DNA of 56,087 nucleotides from DATFLL01 sp035267785 (GCA_035267785.1 DATFLL010000088.1:1-56087), one strand, 5' to 3'. Counted from the stretch's first letter, positions 16,436-24,523 are shown. Made by a program: numbers and translations. The notes: generated by a model not told the origin, from the sequence alone.

Positions 16436-16945
16436 ATGGTTGAGCCGGCGGGCAAAGCCGACCCGGTCTTGCGGCGCCGCCTGCGCCTGGCGCTCGTGCT
16501 GCTCGGGGCGTTGGCCGTCGGACTGACGGCGGTGCCCTTCGTCGCCAGCGTGACAGGCCGCGACCACGGGGCCGGGCCGACGGCGCTGAGCGTTCGCCTC
16601 GATGGGATCGGCCCCGGCCAGGCTCGCCGCCTGCTATGGCACGGCCGGCCGGTCTGGGTGGTCCACCGCAGCCCGGTCCAGCTGAAGGGCCATGGGGGCG
16701 AACGCTACGCCGCCTTTTTCGGCTATATGGATGGTTGCGGGATAATCTACCGGGGTCCTGGCTCCCCGCCGGCCGGCCGCGGGACGGGCTGGACGGGTGG
16801 CTTCTGGAATCCGTGTTCCGGCGCCAGTTACGATGTCATGGGCAGGCGCCTGGGCCACGCGGACAGGGGCGCGTCTCGGCTTGCCCGGCCCTCGTACCGA
16901 CTCGACGGCGCGGGCCGCCTGGTGCTTGGCACCGGCCTGCGCTAA
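16436..16945 (+). CDS. Rieske-fold protein (PetA paralogue) lacking the cluster ligands
   Basis: A 169-residue protein that lines up along its whole length with the bc1 Rieske subunit. It has a basic RRRLRL start and a membrane helix ending in AVPFVASVTG (PetA: AVPFVxSW). Next come IGPGQ, a strand HGRPVWVVHRSPVQL, a first cluster loop, GGFWNPCSGASYDVMGR and RPSYRLDGAG. The two loops that hold the [2Fe-2S] cluster, CTHLGC and CPCHGS in PetA, read GYMDGC (96-101) and NPCSGA (125-130). All four ligands are replaced, but both disulfide cysteines (C101, C127) remain, 26 residues apart as in bacterial PetA. No clear ribosome binding site is visible; an in-frame GTG at 16397 is an alternative start. 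It lies between ccoI and ccoS, so a role in cbb3 biogenesis or regulation is plausible but unproven. Confidence 0.8.
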   Translation: MVEPAGKADPVLRRRLRLALVLLGALAVGLTAVPFVASVTGRDHGAGPTALSVRLDGIGPGQARRLLWHGRPVWVVHRSPVQLKGHGGERYAAFFGYMDGCGIIYRGPGSPPAGRGTGWTGGFWNPCSGASYDVMGRRLGHADRGASRLARPSYRLDGAGRLVLGTGLR

Positions 16946-17002
16946 GGGCCGTTCCCCGGGCCTTGCGATCATTCGTCAACACGCGCAGAGTGCAAAATTG
17001 CG

Positions 17003-17233
17003 ATGCAAATTCTCTATCTCCTCATCCCCATCGCCGTGGTCGTCATGGCCGTCGCCATCTGGGCCCTGGTATGGGCCATCAAGAACGGTCAGTACGATGA
17101 CCTGGAAGGGCCGGCTTACCGCATCCTCATGGATGACGACGACCCCCGTATCCCGGGCGGTTCCGCCAAATCGGACGCGGAGGGGGCAGAAGGCGTCCCC
17201 CGGGAGCGCGGGCGTCACGACCCCCCGGCTTGA
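17003..17233 (+). CDS. ccoS: cbb3-type oxidase assembly protein CcoS
   Basis: CcoS is a small membrane protein needed to obtain cofactor-loaded cbb3 oxidase. The 76-residue protein begins MQILYLLIPIAVVVMAVAIWALVWAIKNGQYDDLEGPAYRIL in pieces typical of the family: one helix, then GQYDDLEGPA and a DDDD segment. The C-terminal ~25 residues are Gly/Arg-rich and variable. It is 57 nt after the Rieske-like gene. The stop codon overlaps the -35 element of a downstream promoter. Confidence 0.93.
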   Translation: MQILYLLIPIAVVVMAVAIWALVWAIKNGQYDDLEGPAYRILMDDDDPRIPGGSAKSDAEGAEGVPRERGRHDPPA

Positions 17234-17258
17234 TGGGCCCCGGCGTATATATTAGAAT
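17230..17258 (+). promoter_or_regulatory. Sigma-70-type promoter before the 33-residue membrane peptide
   Basis: TTGATG (17230-17235) and TAGAAT (17253-17258) are separated by exactly 17 bases. They match 4 and 5 of the 6 consensus positions. The -35 overlaps the ccoS stop codon. Transcription would begin near 17265 and leave a leader of about 35 nt. Confidence 0.65.
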
Positions 17259-17299
17259 TTCCTTAATTTCATTCCATATTAGATAGGGCGGAAGCGCGC

Positions 17300-17401
17300 A
17301 TGAAAGAGATGTTCACATTCCAGAATTTCCCCATGGTGATCATTATCGCGTTGGTCGCCTTTGCCTGGTTCAGCTTCCTCAGCGTTATTATCGCCGGCTG
17401 A
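17300..17401 (+). CDS. 33-residue single-helix membrane peptide downstream of ccoS
   Basis: The open frame encodes MKEMFTFQNFPM followed by one strongly hydrophobic helix (VIIIALVAFAWFSFLSVIIAG) that ends at the C-terminus. It has a good promoter just upstream and a strong terminator 92 nt downstream, so it would form its own transcription unit. A weak GGCGGAAG precedes the ATG. Small single-helix subunits such as CcoM are known in some cbb3 oxidases. I cannot say that this is homologous, only that size, topology and place would suit such a role. Too short for family assignment by eye. Confidence 0.6.
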   Translation: MKEMFTFQNFPMVIIIALVAFAWFSFLSVIIAG

Positions 17402-17492
17402 TCCAGCCCGTTCGTTTCCCCAGAGACCATTTCGCCTGCGGCGCGCACGTTGCTGCGGACACGGACGCCTAAGGTCTGCCGGGGACGAGGGC

Positions 17493-17526
17493 AAAAAAAA
17501 ACGGCCACCGAAGTGGCCGTTTTTTC
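17493..17526. terminator. Bidirectional intrinsic terminator between the cco locus and rpoH
   Basis: An 8-bp stem (ACGGCCAC at 17501-17508 with GTGGCCGT at 17513-17520) closes a CGAA tetraloop. It is flanked by eight or more A on the left and six T on the right. It can end the + strand transcript of the small membrane peptide and the - strand transcript of rpoH, whose stop is 20 nt away. Confidence 0.95.
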
Positions 17527-17545
17527 GTGGTCAAGTTCCTTCAGC

Positions 17546-18403
17546 TCAGATCGCCACCAGCGCGTTCTTGAGCTTTTTCATCGCGTTGCTTTCCAACTGA
17601 CGTATCCGCTCGGCCGAGACGTTGTAGTGGTCGGCCAGCTCCTGCAGCGTGGTCTTTTTCTCGGCCAGCCAGCGCCGGCGCAGGATGTCGCGGCTGCGCT
17701 CGTCCAGGTCGTCCATCGCCTCGAGCAGGCGCTGGTTGCTGTGCTCCTCCCAGTCGGCCGCCTCCAGGGCGTCGGCCGGGTCATCGCGCAGGTCCTGCAG
17801 ATAGGCCGCCGGGGCAGGCGGGCCATTGCCCTCGTCGCTGTCGTCGGAATAACCGTCAAAGCCCAGATCCTGTCCGGCCATGCGCGATTCCATCTCCAGC
17901 ACCGTCTGTTTGGGCACGCCGAGGTCCTTGGCGACTGCATCGACCTCCTCGTTGGTGAACCAGCCGAGGTGTTTTTTGGAGCTGCGCAGGTTGAAGAACA
18001 ACTTGCGCTGAGCCTTGGTCGTGGCCACCTTGACGATGCGCCAATTGCGCAGGATGAACTCGTGGATCTCGGCACGGATCCAATGCACCGCGAAGGAGAC
18101 CAGGCGTACTCCCACGTCCGGATCGAAGCGTTTGACGGCCTTCATCAGGCCCACGTTGCCTTCCTGGATGAGGTCCGCCTGGGGCAGGCCGTAGCCGCGG
18201 TAGCCGCGCGCGATGTGCACCACGAAGCGCAGGTGCGAGAGCACCAGCTGCCGGGCGGCATCCAGATCGCTGTCGCGCTGCAGGCGCACCGCCAGATCGC
18301 GTTCCTCTTCGGCGCTGAGCACCGGGATCGCGTTGACGGCCTGGGTGTAGGCCTCCAGGCTGCCGGTCGGGACGGCGAGTTGCAGTTCCAGGCCCTTGGT
18401 CAT
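17546..18403 (-). CDS. rpoH: RNA polymerase heat-shock sigma factor RpoH (sigma-32)
   Basis: Directs RNA polymerase to heat-shock promoters. The 285-residue product equals the usual length (284 in E. coli). It has the N-terminal LEAYTQAVNAIPVLSAEEER, region 2 sequences (RGYRGYGLPQADLIQEGNVGLMKAVKRFDP), the RpoH box QRKLFFNLR, and region 4 with TLQELADHYNVSAERIRQLE. I chose ATG 18403 (MTKGLELQL) over an in-frame start at 18451. It fits the family N-terminus, has GGGGGTAAG upstream, and leaves the CIRCE operator (18445-18471) outside the coding region. It follows ftsX with a diguanylate cyclase gene in between. Confidence 0.97.
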   Translation of the reverse strand: MTKGLELQLAVPTGSLEAYTQAVNAIPVLSAEEERDLAVRLQRDSDLDAARQLVLSHLRFVVHIARGYRGYGLPQADLIQEGNVGLMKAVKRFDPDVGVRLVSFAVHWIRAEIHEFILRNWRIVKVATTKAQRKLFFNLRSSKKHLGWFTNEEVDAVAKDLGVPKQTVLEMESRMAGQDLGFDGYSDDSDEGNGPPAPAAYLQDLRDDPADALEAADWEEHSNQRLLEAMDDLDERSRDILRRRWLAEKKTTLQELADHYNVSAERIRQLESNAMKKLKNALVAI

Positions 18404-18444
18404 GGTATTGCTTACCCCCACTGAATTCGATTCTGAGGCCAATA

Positions 18445-18471
18445 TTAGCACTCGCTGTTTTAGAGTGCCAG
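18445..18471 (-). promoter_or_regulatory. CIRCE-type operator (HrcA) upstream of rpoH
   Basis: The 27-bp element reads TTAGCACTC-N9-GAGTGCCAG on the + strand. The CIRCE consensus is TTAGCACTC-N9-GAGTGCTAA: one half is perfect, the other matches 7 of 9, and the 9-nt spacing is exact. On the - strand it overlaps a plausible promoter (-35 CTGGCA, -10 TAATAT, 18-nt spacer) and ends 42 nt before the rpoH ATG. HrcA binding here should repress rpoH until heat shock. The hrcA gene is not in the window. Confidence 0.82.
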
Positions 18472-18534
18472 TTGGCAGCTAAGTTCCGCCGCGTGTATTG
18501 TCGAATAAATATGTGTAAAATCAGTGTGTTATAG

Positions 18535-19896
18535 CTAGGCGGTCGGGCGCTCGGCGGGTTCGCCGGCCGGAGGTGAGGCCCCGCCCGCCTCGTAGACCGC
18601 CACCCGGTTGCGCCCGGCCGCCTTGGCCTCGTAGAGGGCCTTGTCGGCCAGAGCGAGGAAGCGGGTCAGCGGCAGGCCGGGGTGCTCGTCGCTGCCCGCC
18701 AGCCCGACGCTGATCGTCACCGCCACCTCGGCCGGGTTGAGCGTCTCGACGGTGGCGCGCAGCGTCTCGGCCTGGGCCAACGCCTCGGGCCGCCCCACCT
18801 TGGGCAGCAGCACACAGAATTCCTCACCGCCGAAGCGCACCGGCAAGGCGTCGGGGAAGGTCTCGTTGAGCAGCTCGCCGAGGGCCGCCAGCACGTGGTC
18901 GCCGGTAATATGGCCCAGCTTGTCGTTAATTTGCTTGAAGTGGTCGATGTCGATCAGCATCGCCCAGACCGGCTGCGAGGCCGGATCATCGATAAAGGCC
19001 TCGCCATTGTCCAGCAGATAACGCTTGCTGCGCACACCGGTCAGGCTGTCCGTGGCCGCGACCCAGCGCATGGTTTCGGCCTGGCGCTTCAGGGCGTCGT
19101 ACTGGTGCTTGACCAGCAGCAGCGAGCGTACCCGGGCCATCAGCACTTCCTCGACCATCGGCTTGGTAACGAAATCGTTGGCGCCGGCATGGAATATCTC
19201 CAGCTGCTTTTGCGGGTCTTCATTGCCGGTGATGACCAGCACCGGGAATTCCTGCTGTGAGAGATGAAAACGGGCTCGGATTGCGTAGAGCAGGTCACCG
19301 CCGGTCAGACGGCCCTTGAGAAAGAAATCGGTGATCAGCAGATCGAATCCATCCTCGTTGTCCGGATCTGCCAGGGTTTCCTCGAGCAGTTCCACAGCCA
19401 GCTCGGCGCTGACCGTATGCACCACTTGCAGCCCGTGCTTTTCCAGGATGCGGTTGGTGGCCGCCGCGTCCGTGCGACTGTCTTCGACGTAGAGCACGCG
19501 CCCGACCAGGCCGGCGTTGCGCTGGATGAATGCCTTGATGAAGCTGCCGAAGGCCTTGTAGCCCAGCGATTTGTCGAAGTAGTCGGTGACGCCCGCCTCG
19601 AAGCCCTCGCGCAGCAAGCGCGAGTCGGCATCGCCGGAGACGACCACGATCGGCGTGTAGTGGTGGCGTTCGGAGCGGCGCACCTGTCGGCTCAGGTCGA
19701 GCCCATCCATGTCCGGCAGCAGCAGCGCCGTGGTGACCAAGTCATAACGTTCCTCGCCCAGGCGCATCAGTGCTTCCGCGCCGGAAGCGCACGGGCGCAC
19801 GACGGCGTCCTCGATGGCGTCGCGCAGAATGCGGGCGAGGATCGCTCGGGAGACGGACGATCCGTCCACCACCATGATGTGTCGGGGTTTGGTCAT
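18535..19896 (-). CDS. PleD-like diguanylate cyclase with two receiver domains
   Basis: A 453-residue response regulator that should make cyclic-di-GMP. Order: receiver 1 (about 5-122), receiver 2 (about 133-258), GGDEF domain (about 285-440). Receiver 2 is intact (YVEDS acidic pair, LLITDFFL phospho-Asp, VTKPM Lys). Receiver 1 has lost key acids (VVDGS for VDDS; LVTTALLLPDMDG with Ala where the phospho-Asp belongs). The cyclase site is FGGEEF. No RxxD inhibitory site is present before it (NETF instead), so product inhibition through that site is unlikely. ATG 19896 is preferred over an upstream TTG (19917). The gene sits between ftsX and rpoH, which are usually adjacent. Confidence 0.92.
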   Translation of the reverse strand: MTKPRHIMVVDGSSVSRAILARILRDAIEDAVVRPCASGAEALMRLGEERYDLVTTALLLPDMDGLDLSRQVRRSERHHYTPIVVVSGDADSRLLREGFEAGVTDYFDKSLGYKAFGSFIKAFIQRNAGLVGRVLYVEDSRTDAAATNRILEKHGLQVVHTVSAELAVELLEETLADPDNEDGFDLLITDFFLKGRLTGGDLLYAIRARFHLSQQEFPVLVITGNEDPQKQLEIFHAGANDFVTKPMVEEVLMARVRSLLLVKHQYDALKRQAETMRWVAATDSLTGVRSKRYLLDNGEAFIDDPASQPVWAMLIDIDHFKQINDKLGHITGDHVLAALGELLNETFPDALPVRFGGEEFCVLLPKVGRPEALAQAETLRATVETLNPAEVAVTISVGLAGSDEHPGLPLTRFLALADKALYEAKAAGRNRVAVYEAGGASPPAGEPAERPTA

Positions 19897-20040
19897 CGGA
19901 GTCCGGTCAGCGGTCAAGTCGTTTGCGCGCGCATATATATGGTTGTATCGGCGCGCCGCTGGCCGAATTTACCTTGTCATCTCGGGCGCTGGATGTCCAG
20001 TACGGCGTCGGACCGGGTCCTGCGGTGGGTGTGGGGTCTA

Positions 20041-21045
20041 TCAGGTCGGTTCGATGGCCCGCAGATGGCGTCCCACGGCCACCCAGGAGCCGAGCAGGCC
20101 GAGCAGGATCCCGCCTCCGAGCAGCGCCAGTGTGACGTCGCCGTCGAGACTGCTGAGCCGGAAATGGCTGCCGTACAGCCCGGCCAGGCGCCGGACCGGG
20201 TCACTGAGGACGAGCAGCGAGCCACTGACCAGAAAATAGGCGATCAGGCTGCCGAACAGGCCGTACCAGAAGCCGGTGTACAGGAAGGGTCGGCGGATAA
20301 AGGCGTCGGTACCGCCGATGAGCTTGATGATCACTATCTCGTCGCGCCGGTTCTGGATCGCCAGGCGGATGGTGTTGCCCACGACCAGGATGACCGCCAG
20401 GCCCAGCAGAAGGCCCAGCACGTTCACCCCGCGACGCACGATGTCCATGATGGCGTACAGGCGCTTGACCCACTGCATGTCGAGCTGGGCGATATCGACT
20501 TCGGGCAGGGCGCGCAGGCGTTTGAGCAGCTCCCGGGTGGCGTCCACCCCGGCCGTGGCGCCCAGCGCCGGGTGCACGACGATCACCGAGGGCAGGGGGT
20601 TGGCGTCGAGTGCCTTGAGCGCATCGCCGAAGCCGGACAGACGTCGAAATTCCTCCAGCGCCTCTTCCTTGGAGATGAACTCCACGCTGGCGATATCGGA
20701 CCGGGCACGCAGCCGCCCCGCGGTATCCCGGGCGCGCTCCTCGCTCACGCCGTTTTTCATGAACAACGATATCTGGGTCGCCCCATCCCAGCCCTGGCTG
20801 AGCCGTTGTGCGTTGTTGAGCAGCACCTGCAGCCCGGCGGGCAGGGCGAGCGCGATTCCGATCACGGCGGCGGTCATTAGTGTGGCAAAGGGCGTGCGCC
20901 ACAACTGGCCGAGCGTATAGAAAAAGACCTGCAGATGACGCAGGCCGTATACGGCCAGGCGGCTGCCGAGGCCACGGCGCGGGGCACTTGCGGCATCACG
21001 TACCCCGGCGCGCCCGGCGTCGGCCGTTTTCGGCTCGCGGCTCAT
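20041..21045 (-). CDS. ftsX: Cell division protein FtsX
   Basis: Membrane partner of FtsE; the complex acts at the septum and controls peptidoglycan hydrolase activation. The 334-residue protein has a cytosolic N-terminus, one helix (about residues 52-73), and a periplasmic loop of ~130 residues with LFMKNGVSEERARDTAGRL. Three more helices follow, with LVVGNTIRLAIQNRRDEIVIIKLIGGTDAFIRRPFLY in pieces typical of FtsX. Its ATG overlaps the ftsE stop by 4 nt. The next gene downstream starts after a 144-nt gap, which carries no terminator that I can see. Confidence 0.97.
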   Translation of the reverse strand: MSREPKTADAGRAGVRDAASAPRRGLGSRLAVYGLRHLQVFFYTLGQLWRTPFATLMTAAVIGIALALPAGLQVLLNNAQRLSQGWDGATQISLFMKNGVSEERARDTAGRLRARSDIASVEFISKEEALEEFRRLSGFGDALKALDANPLPSVIVVHPALGATAGVDATRELLKRLRALPEVDIAQLDMQWVKRLYAIMDIVRRGVNVLGLLLGLAVILVVGNTIRLAIQNRRDEIVIIKLIGGTDAFIRRPFLYTGFWYGLFGSLIAYFLVSGSLLVLSDPVRRLAGLYGSHFRLSSLDGDVTLALLGGGILLGLLGSWVAVGRHLRAIEPT

Positions 21046-21722
21046 GCCGGTTGGGCCTGCGGGATGCCGTCGGCCACCAGGCGGCCGTTTTTCAGTGCCA
21101 CGATGCGGTGGCGCAGGCGTTGGATCAAGGCCAGGTCGTGGCTTGCTATCAATACGGTGACACCGACCTGATTGAACTGTTCGAACAGGCCCATGATCTC
21201 ACCGGAGAGCTCCGGGTCGAGGTTGCCTGTCGGCTCGTCGGCCAGCAGCAGCGGGGGTTTGTTCACCACCGCCCGGGCGATGCCCACGCGCTGCTGTTCG
21301 CCGCCGGAGAGGGTGATCGGAAAGACCTTCTCCTTGCCTAGCAGGCCGACCTTGTCGAGCGCGGCCCGCACGCGCCTGCCTATTTCCTGGTGGCGATAGC
21401 CTGCGATGATCAGCGGCAGGGCGACATTGTCGAACACGGTGCGGTCGAACAGCAGGCGATGGTCCTGGAAGATGATACCGACATTGCGGCGCACGTACGG
21501 GATTCGCCGCCGCCCTACCTTGCCAAGGTTCTGACCGTTGATGAGCACCTGACCGCGGGTGGGGCGCTCCAGCAGGGCGATCAGCTTGAGCAGTGTACTC
21601 TTGCCAGCGCCCGAATGCCCGGTGAGGAACGCCAGCTCGCCGGGCCCCAGATGGAAGCTGACGTCGCTGAGCGCTTCGTGCCCCCCCGGATAACGTTTGC
21701 TGACGTTACTGAAACGAATCAT
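21042..21722 (-). CDS. ftsE: Cell division ATP-binding protein FtsE
   Basis: ABC-type ATPase of the FtsEX complex. At 226 residues it has the usual length. Visible motifs: MIRFSNVSKRYPGG at the start, Walker A GHSGAGKSTLLKL, Q-loop IFQDHRLL, signature LSGGEQQRVGIARAVVNKP, Walker B LLLADEPTGNLD, and the switch His in ASHD. It is between ftsY and ftsX, as in most gammaproteobacteria. Confidence 0.98.
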   Translation of the reverse strand: MIRFSNVSKRYPGGHEALSDVSFHLGPGELAFLTGHSGAGKSTLLKLIALLERPTRGQVLINGQNLGKVGRRRIPYVRRNVGIIFQDHRLLFDRTVFDNVALPLIIAGYRHQEIGRRVRAALDKVGLLGKEKVFPITLSGGEQQRVGIARAVVNKPPLLLADEPTGNLDPELSGEIMGLFEQFNQVGVTVLIASHDLALIQRLRHRIVALKNGRLVADGIPQAQPA

Positions 21723-21883
21723 GGTCCGCCGTCACGACCCTGCGTTGCCTGCCGCGCCCCTTGTCCTGCCCGTAGCCGGTATGCTGCCACAGGCCGCGTT
21801 CAATTATTGTGATGCGTGCATGCCCTCTGCGCTGGCGAGCAGTATACCCGGTTGCGGCGCGCGGCGCCCGGGCACATCGTGGC

Positions 21884-22867
21884 TTATTCGAACAGGGCCG
21901 CGACGAACTCTTCGGCATCGAAGGTACGCAGATCGTCGATGCCCTCGCCCACGCCGATGAAGCGAATGGGCAGGCCCAGACGCTGGCCGATGGCGAAGAT
22001 GATGCCGCCCTTGGCGGTCCCGTCGAGCTTGGTCAGTGCGATGCCGGTCACGCCCACGGCCGCGTGGAACTGCTGAGCCTGCGACAGGGCGTTCTGTCCG
22101 GTACCGGCGTCGACCACCAACAGGACCTCGTGCGGGGCGTCGGGGTCGAGCTTGGCCAGCACGCGCTTGACCTTCTTGAGCTCTTCCATGAGGTTAGACT
22201 GGGTGTGCAGCCGCCCGGCGGTGTCGGCGATGAGCACGTCGGTACCCCGCGACTGGGCTGCCTGCAGGGCGTCGTAGATCACCGAGGCGCTGTCGGCCCC
22301 GGTGTGTTGGGCGACGACGGGGATGGCATTGCGTTCGCCCCAGACCTGGAGCTGCTCGACGGCCGCCGCGCGGAAGGTATCGCCGGCGGCCAGCATGACC
22401 GAACGGCCTTCGTTTTGCAGGCGTTTGGCCAGCTTGCCAATGGTGGTGGTCTTGCCCACGCCGTTGACGCCGACGACCAGGATGACGAAGGGCCGATTGC
22501 TTTGGGGAATGACCAGCGGCTCGCTGCAGGGGGCGAGGATTGCGCTCATGTCCTCACGCAGCGCTTCGAGCAGGCCCTCGGCATCGGCCAGCTCGCGGCG
22601 CGAGCGCCGTTCGGTGAGATCGGCGACGATGCGGCTGGTGGCCTCCACGCCCACGTCGGCGGTGAGCAGCTGGGTCTCGATGTCCTCGAGCAACTCGTCG
22701 TCGATTTCCTTGCGCCCCAGCAGCAGGGAGGCCACCCCCTCGCTCAGGCCGGTACGGGTGCGGCTCAGGCCCCGCTTGAGACGCGCAAACAGGCCCGGCT
22801 TGTCCTGCTCGGGGGGCGAATCCGCGGCCGGTTGGCCGCCGGGTGGTGTCTTCTTGAAACCAAACAT
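21884..22867 (-). CDS. ftsY: Signal recognition particle receptor FtsY
   Basis: SRP receptor GTPase that targets membrane proteins to the translocon. The 327-residue product has a short N-terminal region, then the N domain (TGLSEGVASLLLGRKEIDDELLEDIETQLLTADVG in parts), G1 GVNGVGKTTTIGKL, DTAGR, and TKLDGTAKGG. ATG 22867 (MFGFKKTPPG) is preferred since MFGF is a common FtsY start; an in-frame upstream start at 22933 adds unrelated residues. The acidic A domain is much shorter than in E. coli. It begins the ftsY-ftsE-ftsX block, with a 161-nt gap before ftsE. Confidence 0.97.
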   Translation of the reverse strand: MFGFKKTPPGGQPAADSPPEQDKPGLFARLKRGLSRTRTGLSEGVASLLLGRKEIDDELLEDIETQLLTADVGVEATSRIVADLTERRSRRELADAEGLLEALREDMSAILAPCSEPLVIPQSNRPFVILVVGVNGVGKTTTIGKLAKRLQNEGRSVMLAAGDTFRAAAVEQLQVWGERNAIPVVAQHTGADSASVIYDALQAAQSRGTDVLIADTAGRLHTQSNLMEELKKVKRVLAKLDPDAPHEVLLVVDAGTGQNALSQAQQFHAAVGVTGIALTKLDGTAKGGIIFAIGQRLGLPIRFIGVGEGIDDLRTFDAEEFVAALFE

Positions 22868-23057
22868 GGCGTATCGTAGTCGTAGGATAGGGTTGAGCGC
22901 AGACCGATGAGTCGGCAGGTGGTCCGGGCGCACACGGGGCGCCTTGCATGCGGTATCCTACCACTCCCGCCCGGTTCCGATAAGCCGGGCGGCGCGATGG
23001 CCGGACCGTTGCATCCGAGGCGGTCAGGCATATGAATTGTCAATGGGAGAGTGGCGA

Positions 23058-24479
23058 ATGAGACAACGATGGGCCCGTGTCCTGAGAGGCGCAACCGGCG
23101 GCATGGCCGCCCTGCTCGGAGTTACCCTCGCCGCGGGCGTGGCATCGGCCGGCGATGCCAAGGTTCACACCTACCGCCTGGACAACGGACTGAAAATCAT
23201 CGTCAAGGAAGACCATCGCGCGCCCGTGGTGGTCTCGCAGATTTGGTACAAGGTCGGCGGCAGCTACGAGAACGACGGTCACACCGGCATCTCGCACGTG
23301 CTCGAACACATGATGTTCAAGGGCACCAAGCGCTATCCCGCAGGCGAGTTCTCGCGCATCATCGCTCAGAATGGCGGGCGGGAAAACGCCTTCACCGGGC
23401 GCGACTACACGGCCTATTTCCAGCAGCTGGCCAAGGACCGACTGCCGATCAGCTTTAAGCTCGAATCCGATCGCATGCGACATCTGACGCTGCCGCCCGA
23501 GGCGTTCAAAAAGGAATTGCGGGTCGTGCTCGAGGAGCGGCGCATGCGCACCGACGATCAGCCCCGCGCCCTGACCTACGAGCAGTTCTACGCCACCGCC
23601 TTCATGGCCAATCCATACCACCATCCGATCATCGGCTGGAAAAACGACATCGAACACCTGACCGACGCCGACGTGCGCCGCTGGTATCACGACTGGTACG
23701 CGCCGAACAACGCCACCCTGGTGGTGGTCGGCGACGTCGATCCCAAGTGGGTGTACGACCAGGCCAAACGCTATTTCGGCCCGCTGCAGCCGAGCAAGCT
23801 CACCGCGCCCAAGCCGCGCATCGAGCCGGCGCAGACCGGCCCGCGGCACATCACCGTCTCGCTGCCGGCCGAGCTGCCCTACCTGTTGATCGGCTACAAG
23901 GTGCCGGTGCTCAAGACCGCCGAGCACGACTGGGAGCCCTATGCGCTGGAGGTGCTCGCCGGTATCCTCGACGGGGGCGACAGCGCGCGTTTTGCCCGCG
24001 ATTTGGTGCGCGGCCAGCAGGTCGCCGCCTCGGCCGGCACCGATTACGACCTGTACGCACTGCACAACGACCTCTTCGTCATCGACGCCACACCCGCCGA
24101 CGGTCATACGCTGGCGCAGGTGCGCAGCGCGATCGCCAAGGAGATCGGGCGCCTCAAACGCCAGCCGGTCAGCGAAAAGGAACTCAACCGTATCAAGGCC
24201 CAGGTCGTCGCCAGCCAGGTCTACCAGCGCGACTCCATGTTCTATCAGGCCATGCAGATCGGCATCCTCGAGACCGTCGGGTTGGGCTGGCAGCGCCTGG
24301 ACGAATACGTGGACCGTATTCGGTCTGTCACTCCCGCCCAGGTTCAGGCCGTGGCCAGAAAGTATCTGGTCGACAAGGGGATGACGGTCGCGCAGCTCAA
24401 GCCGCTGCCGCTGGAGGGCAAGCGCCCGCGCGGGCCGAACGCGGGCCCCCGCGGTGTCATCGACGGCCATATGCACTGA
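23058..24479 (+). CDS. M16 family zinc peptidase, catalytic subunit
   Basis: A 473-residue periplasmic pitrilysin-type protease. It has a signal peptide (WARVLRGATGGMAALLGVTLAAGVASAG) and the inverted zinc motif HVLEH, with the third ligand Glu further on in LRVVLEERRMR. The M16 fold follows, with RWYHDWYAPNNATLVVVGDVD. ATG 23058 has GGGAGA 8 nt upstream; earlier in-frame starts lack this. It is paired with a second M16 gene 44 nt downstream that lacks the zinc motif, a known arrangement for heterodimeric M16B peptidases. Substrate unknown. Confidence 0.94.
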   Translation: MRQRWARVLRGATGGMAALLGVTLAAGVASAGDAKVHTYRLDNGLKIIVKEDHRAPVVVSQIWYKVGGSYENDGHTGISHVLEHMMFKGTKRYPAGEFSRIIAQNGGRENAFTGRDYTAYFQQLAKDRLPISFKLESDRMRHLTLPPEAFKKELRVVLEERRMRTDDQPRALTYEQFYATAFMANPYHHPIIGWKNDIEHLTDADVRRWYHDWYAPNNATLVVVGDVDPKWVYDQAKRYFGPLQPSKLTAPKPRIEPAQTGPRHITVSLPAELPYLLIGYKVPVLKTAEHDWEPYALEVLAGILDGGDSARFARDLVRGQQVAASAGTDYDLYALHNDLFVIDATPADGHTLAQVRSAIAKEIGRLKRQPVSEKELNRIKAQVVASQVYQRDSMFYQAMQIGILETVGLGWQRLDEYVDRIRSVTPAQVQAVARKYLVDKGMTVAQLKPLPLEGKRPRGPNAGPRGVIDGHMH

Positions 24480-24523
24480 ACGTGCGCCCCGTCCCCGAGT
24501 GGTTGCAGAAACGTAAGGATCCC

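Noticed and set aside
16436..16945. Reading the Rieske-like gene as a decayed petA pseudogene
   Set aside because: There is no frameshift or internal stop, the fold residues and both disulfide cysteines are kept, and only the ligands are exchanged; pseudogene decay would not be so selective.
22968..22991. Hairpin CGCCCGG/CCGGGCG between ftsY and the M16 gene
   Set aside because: No T run follows on either strand and it lies between two divergent starts, so a terminator is unlikely; it may be chance in GC-rich DNA.
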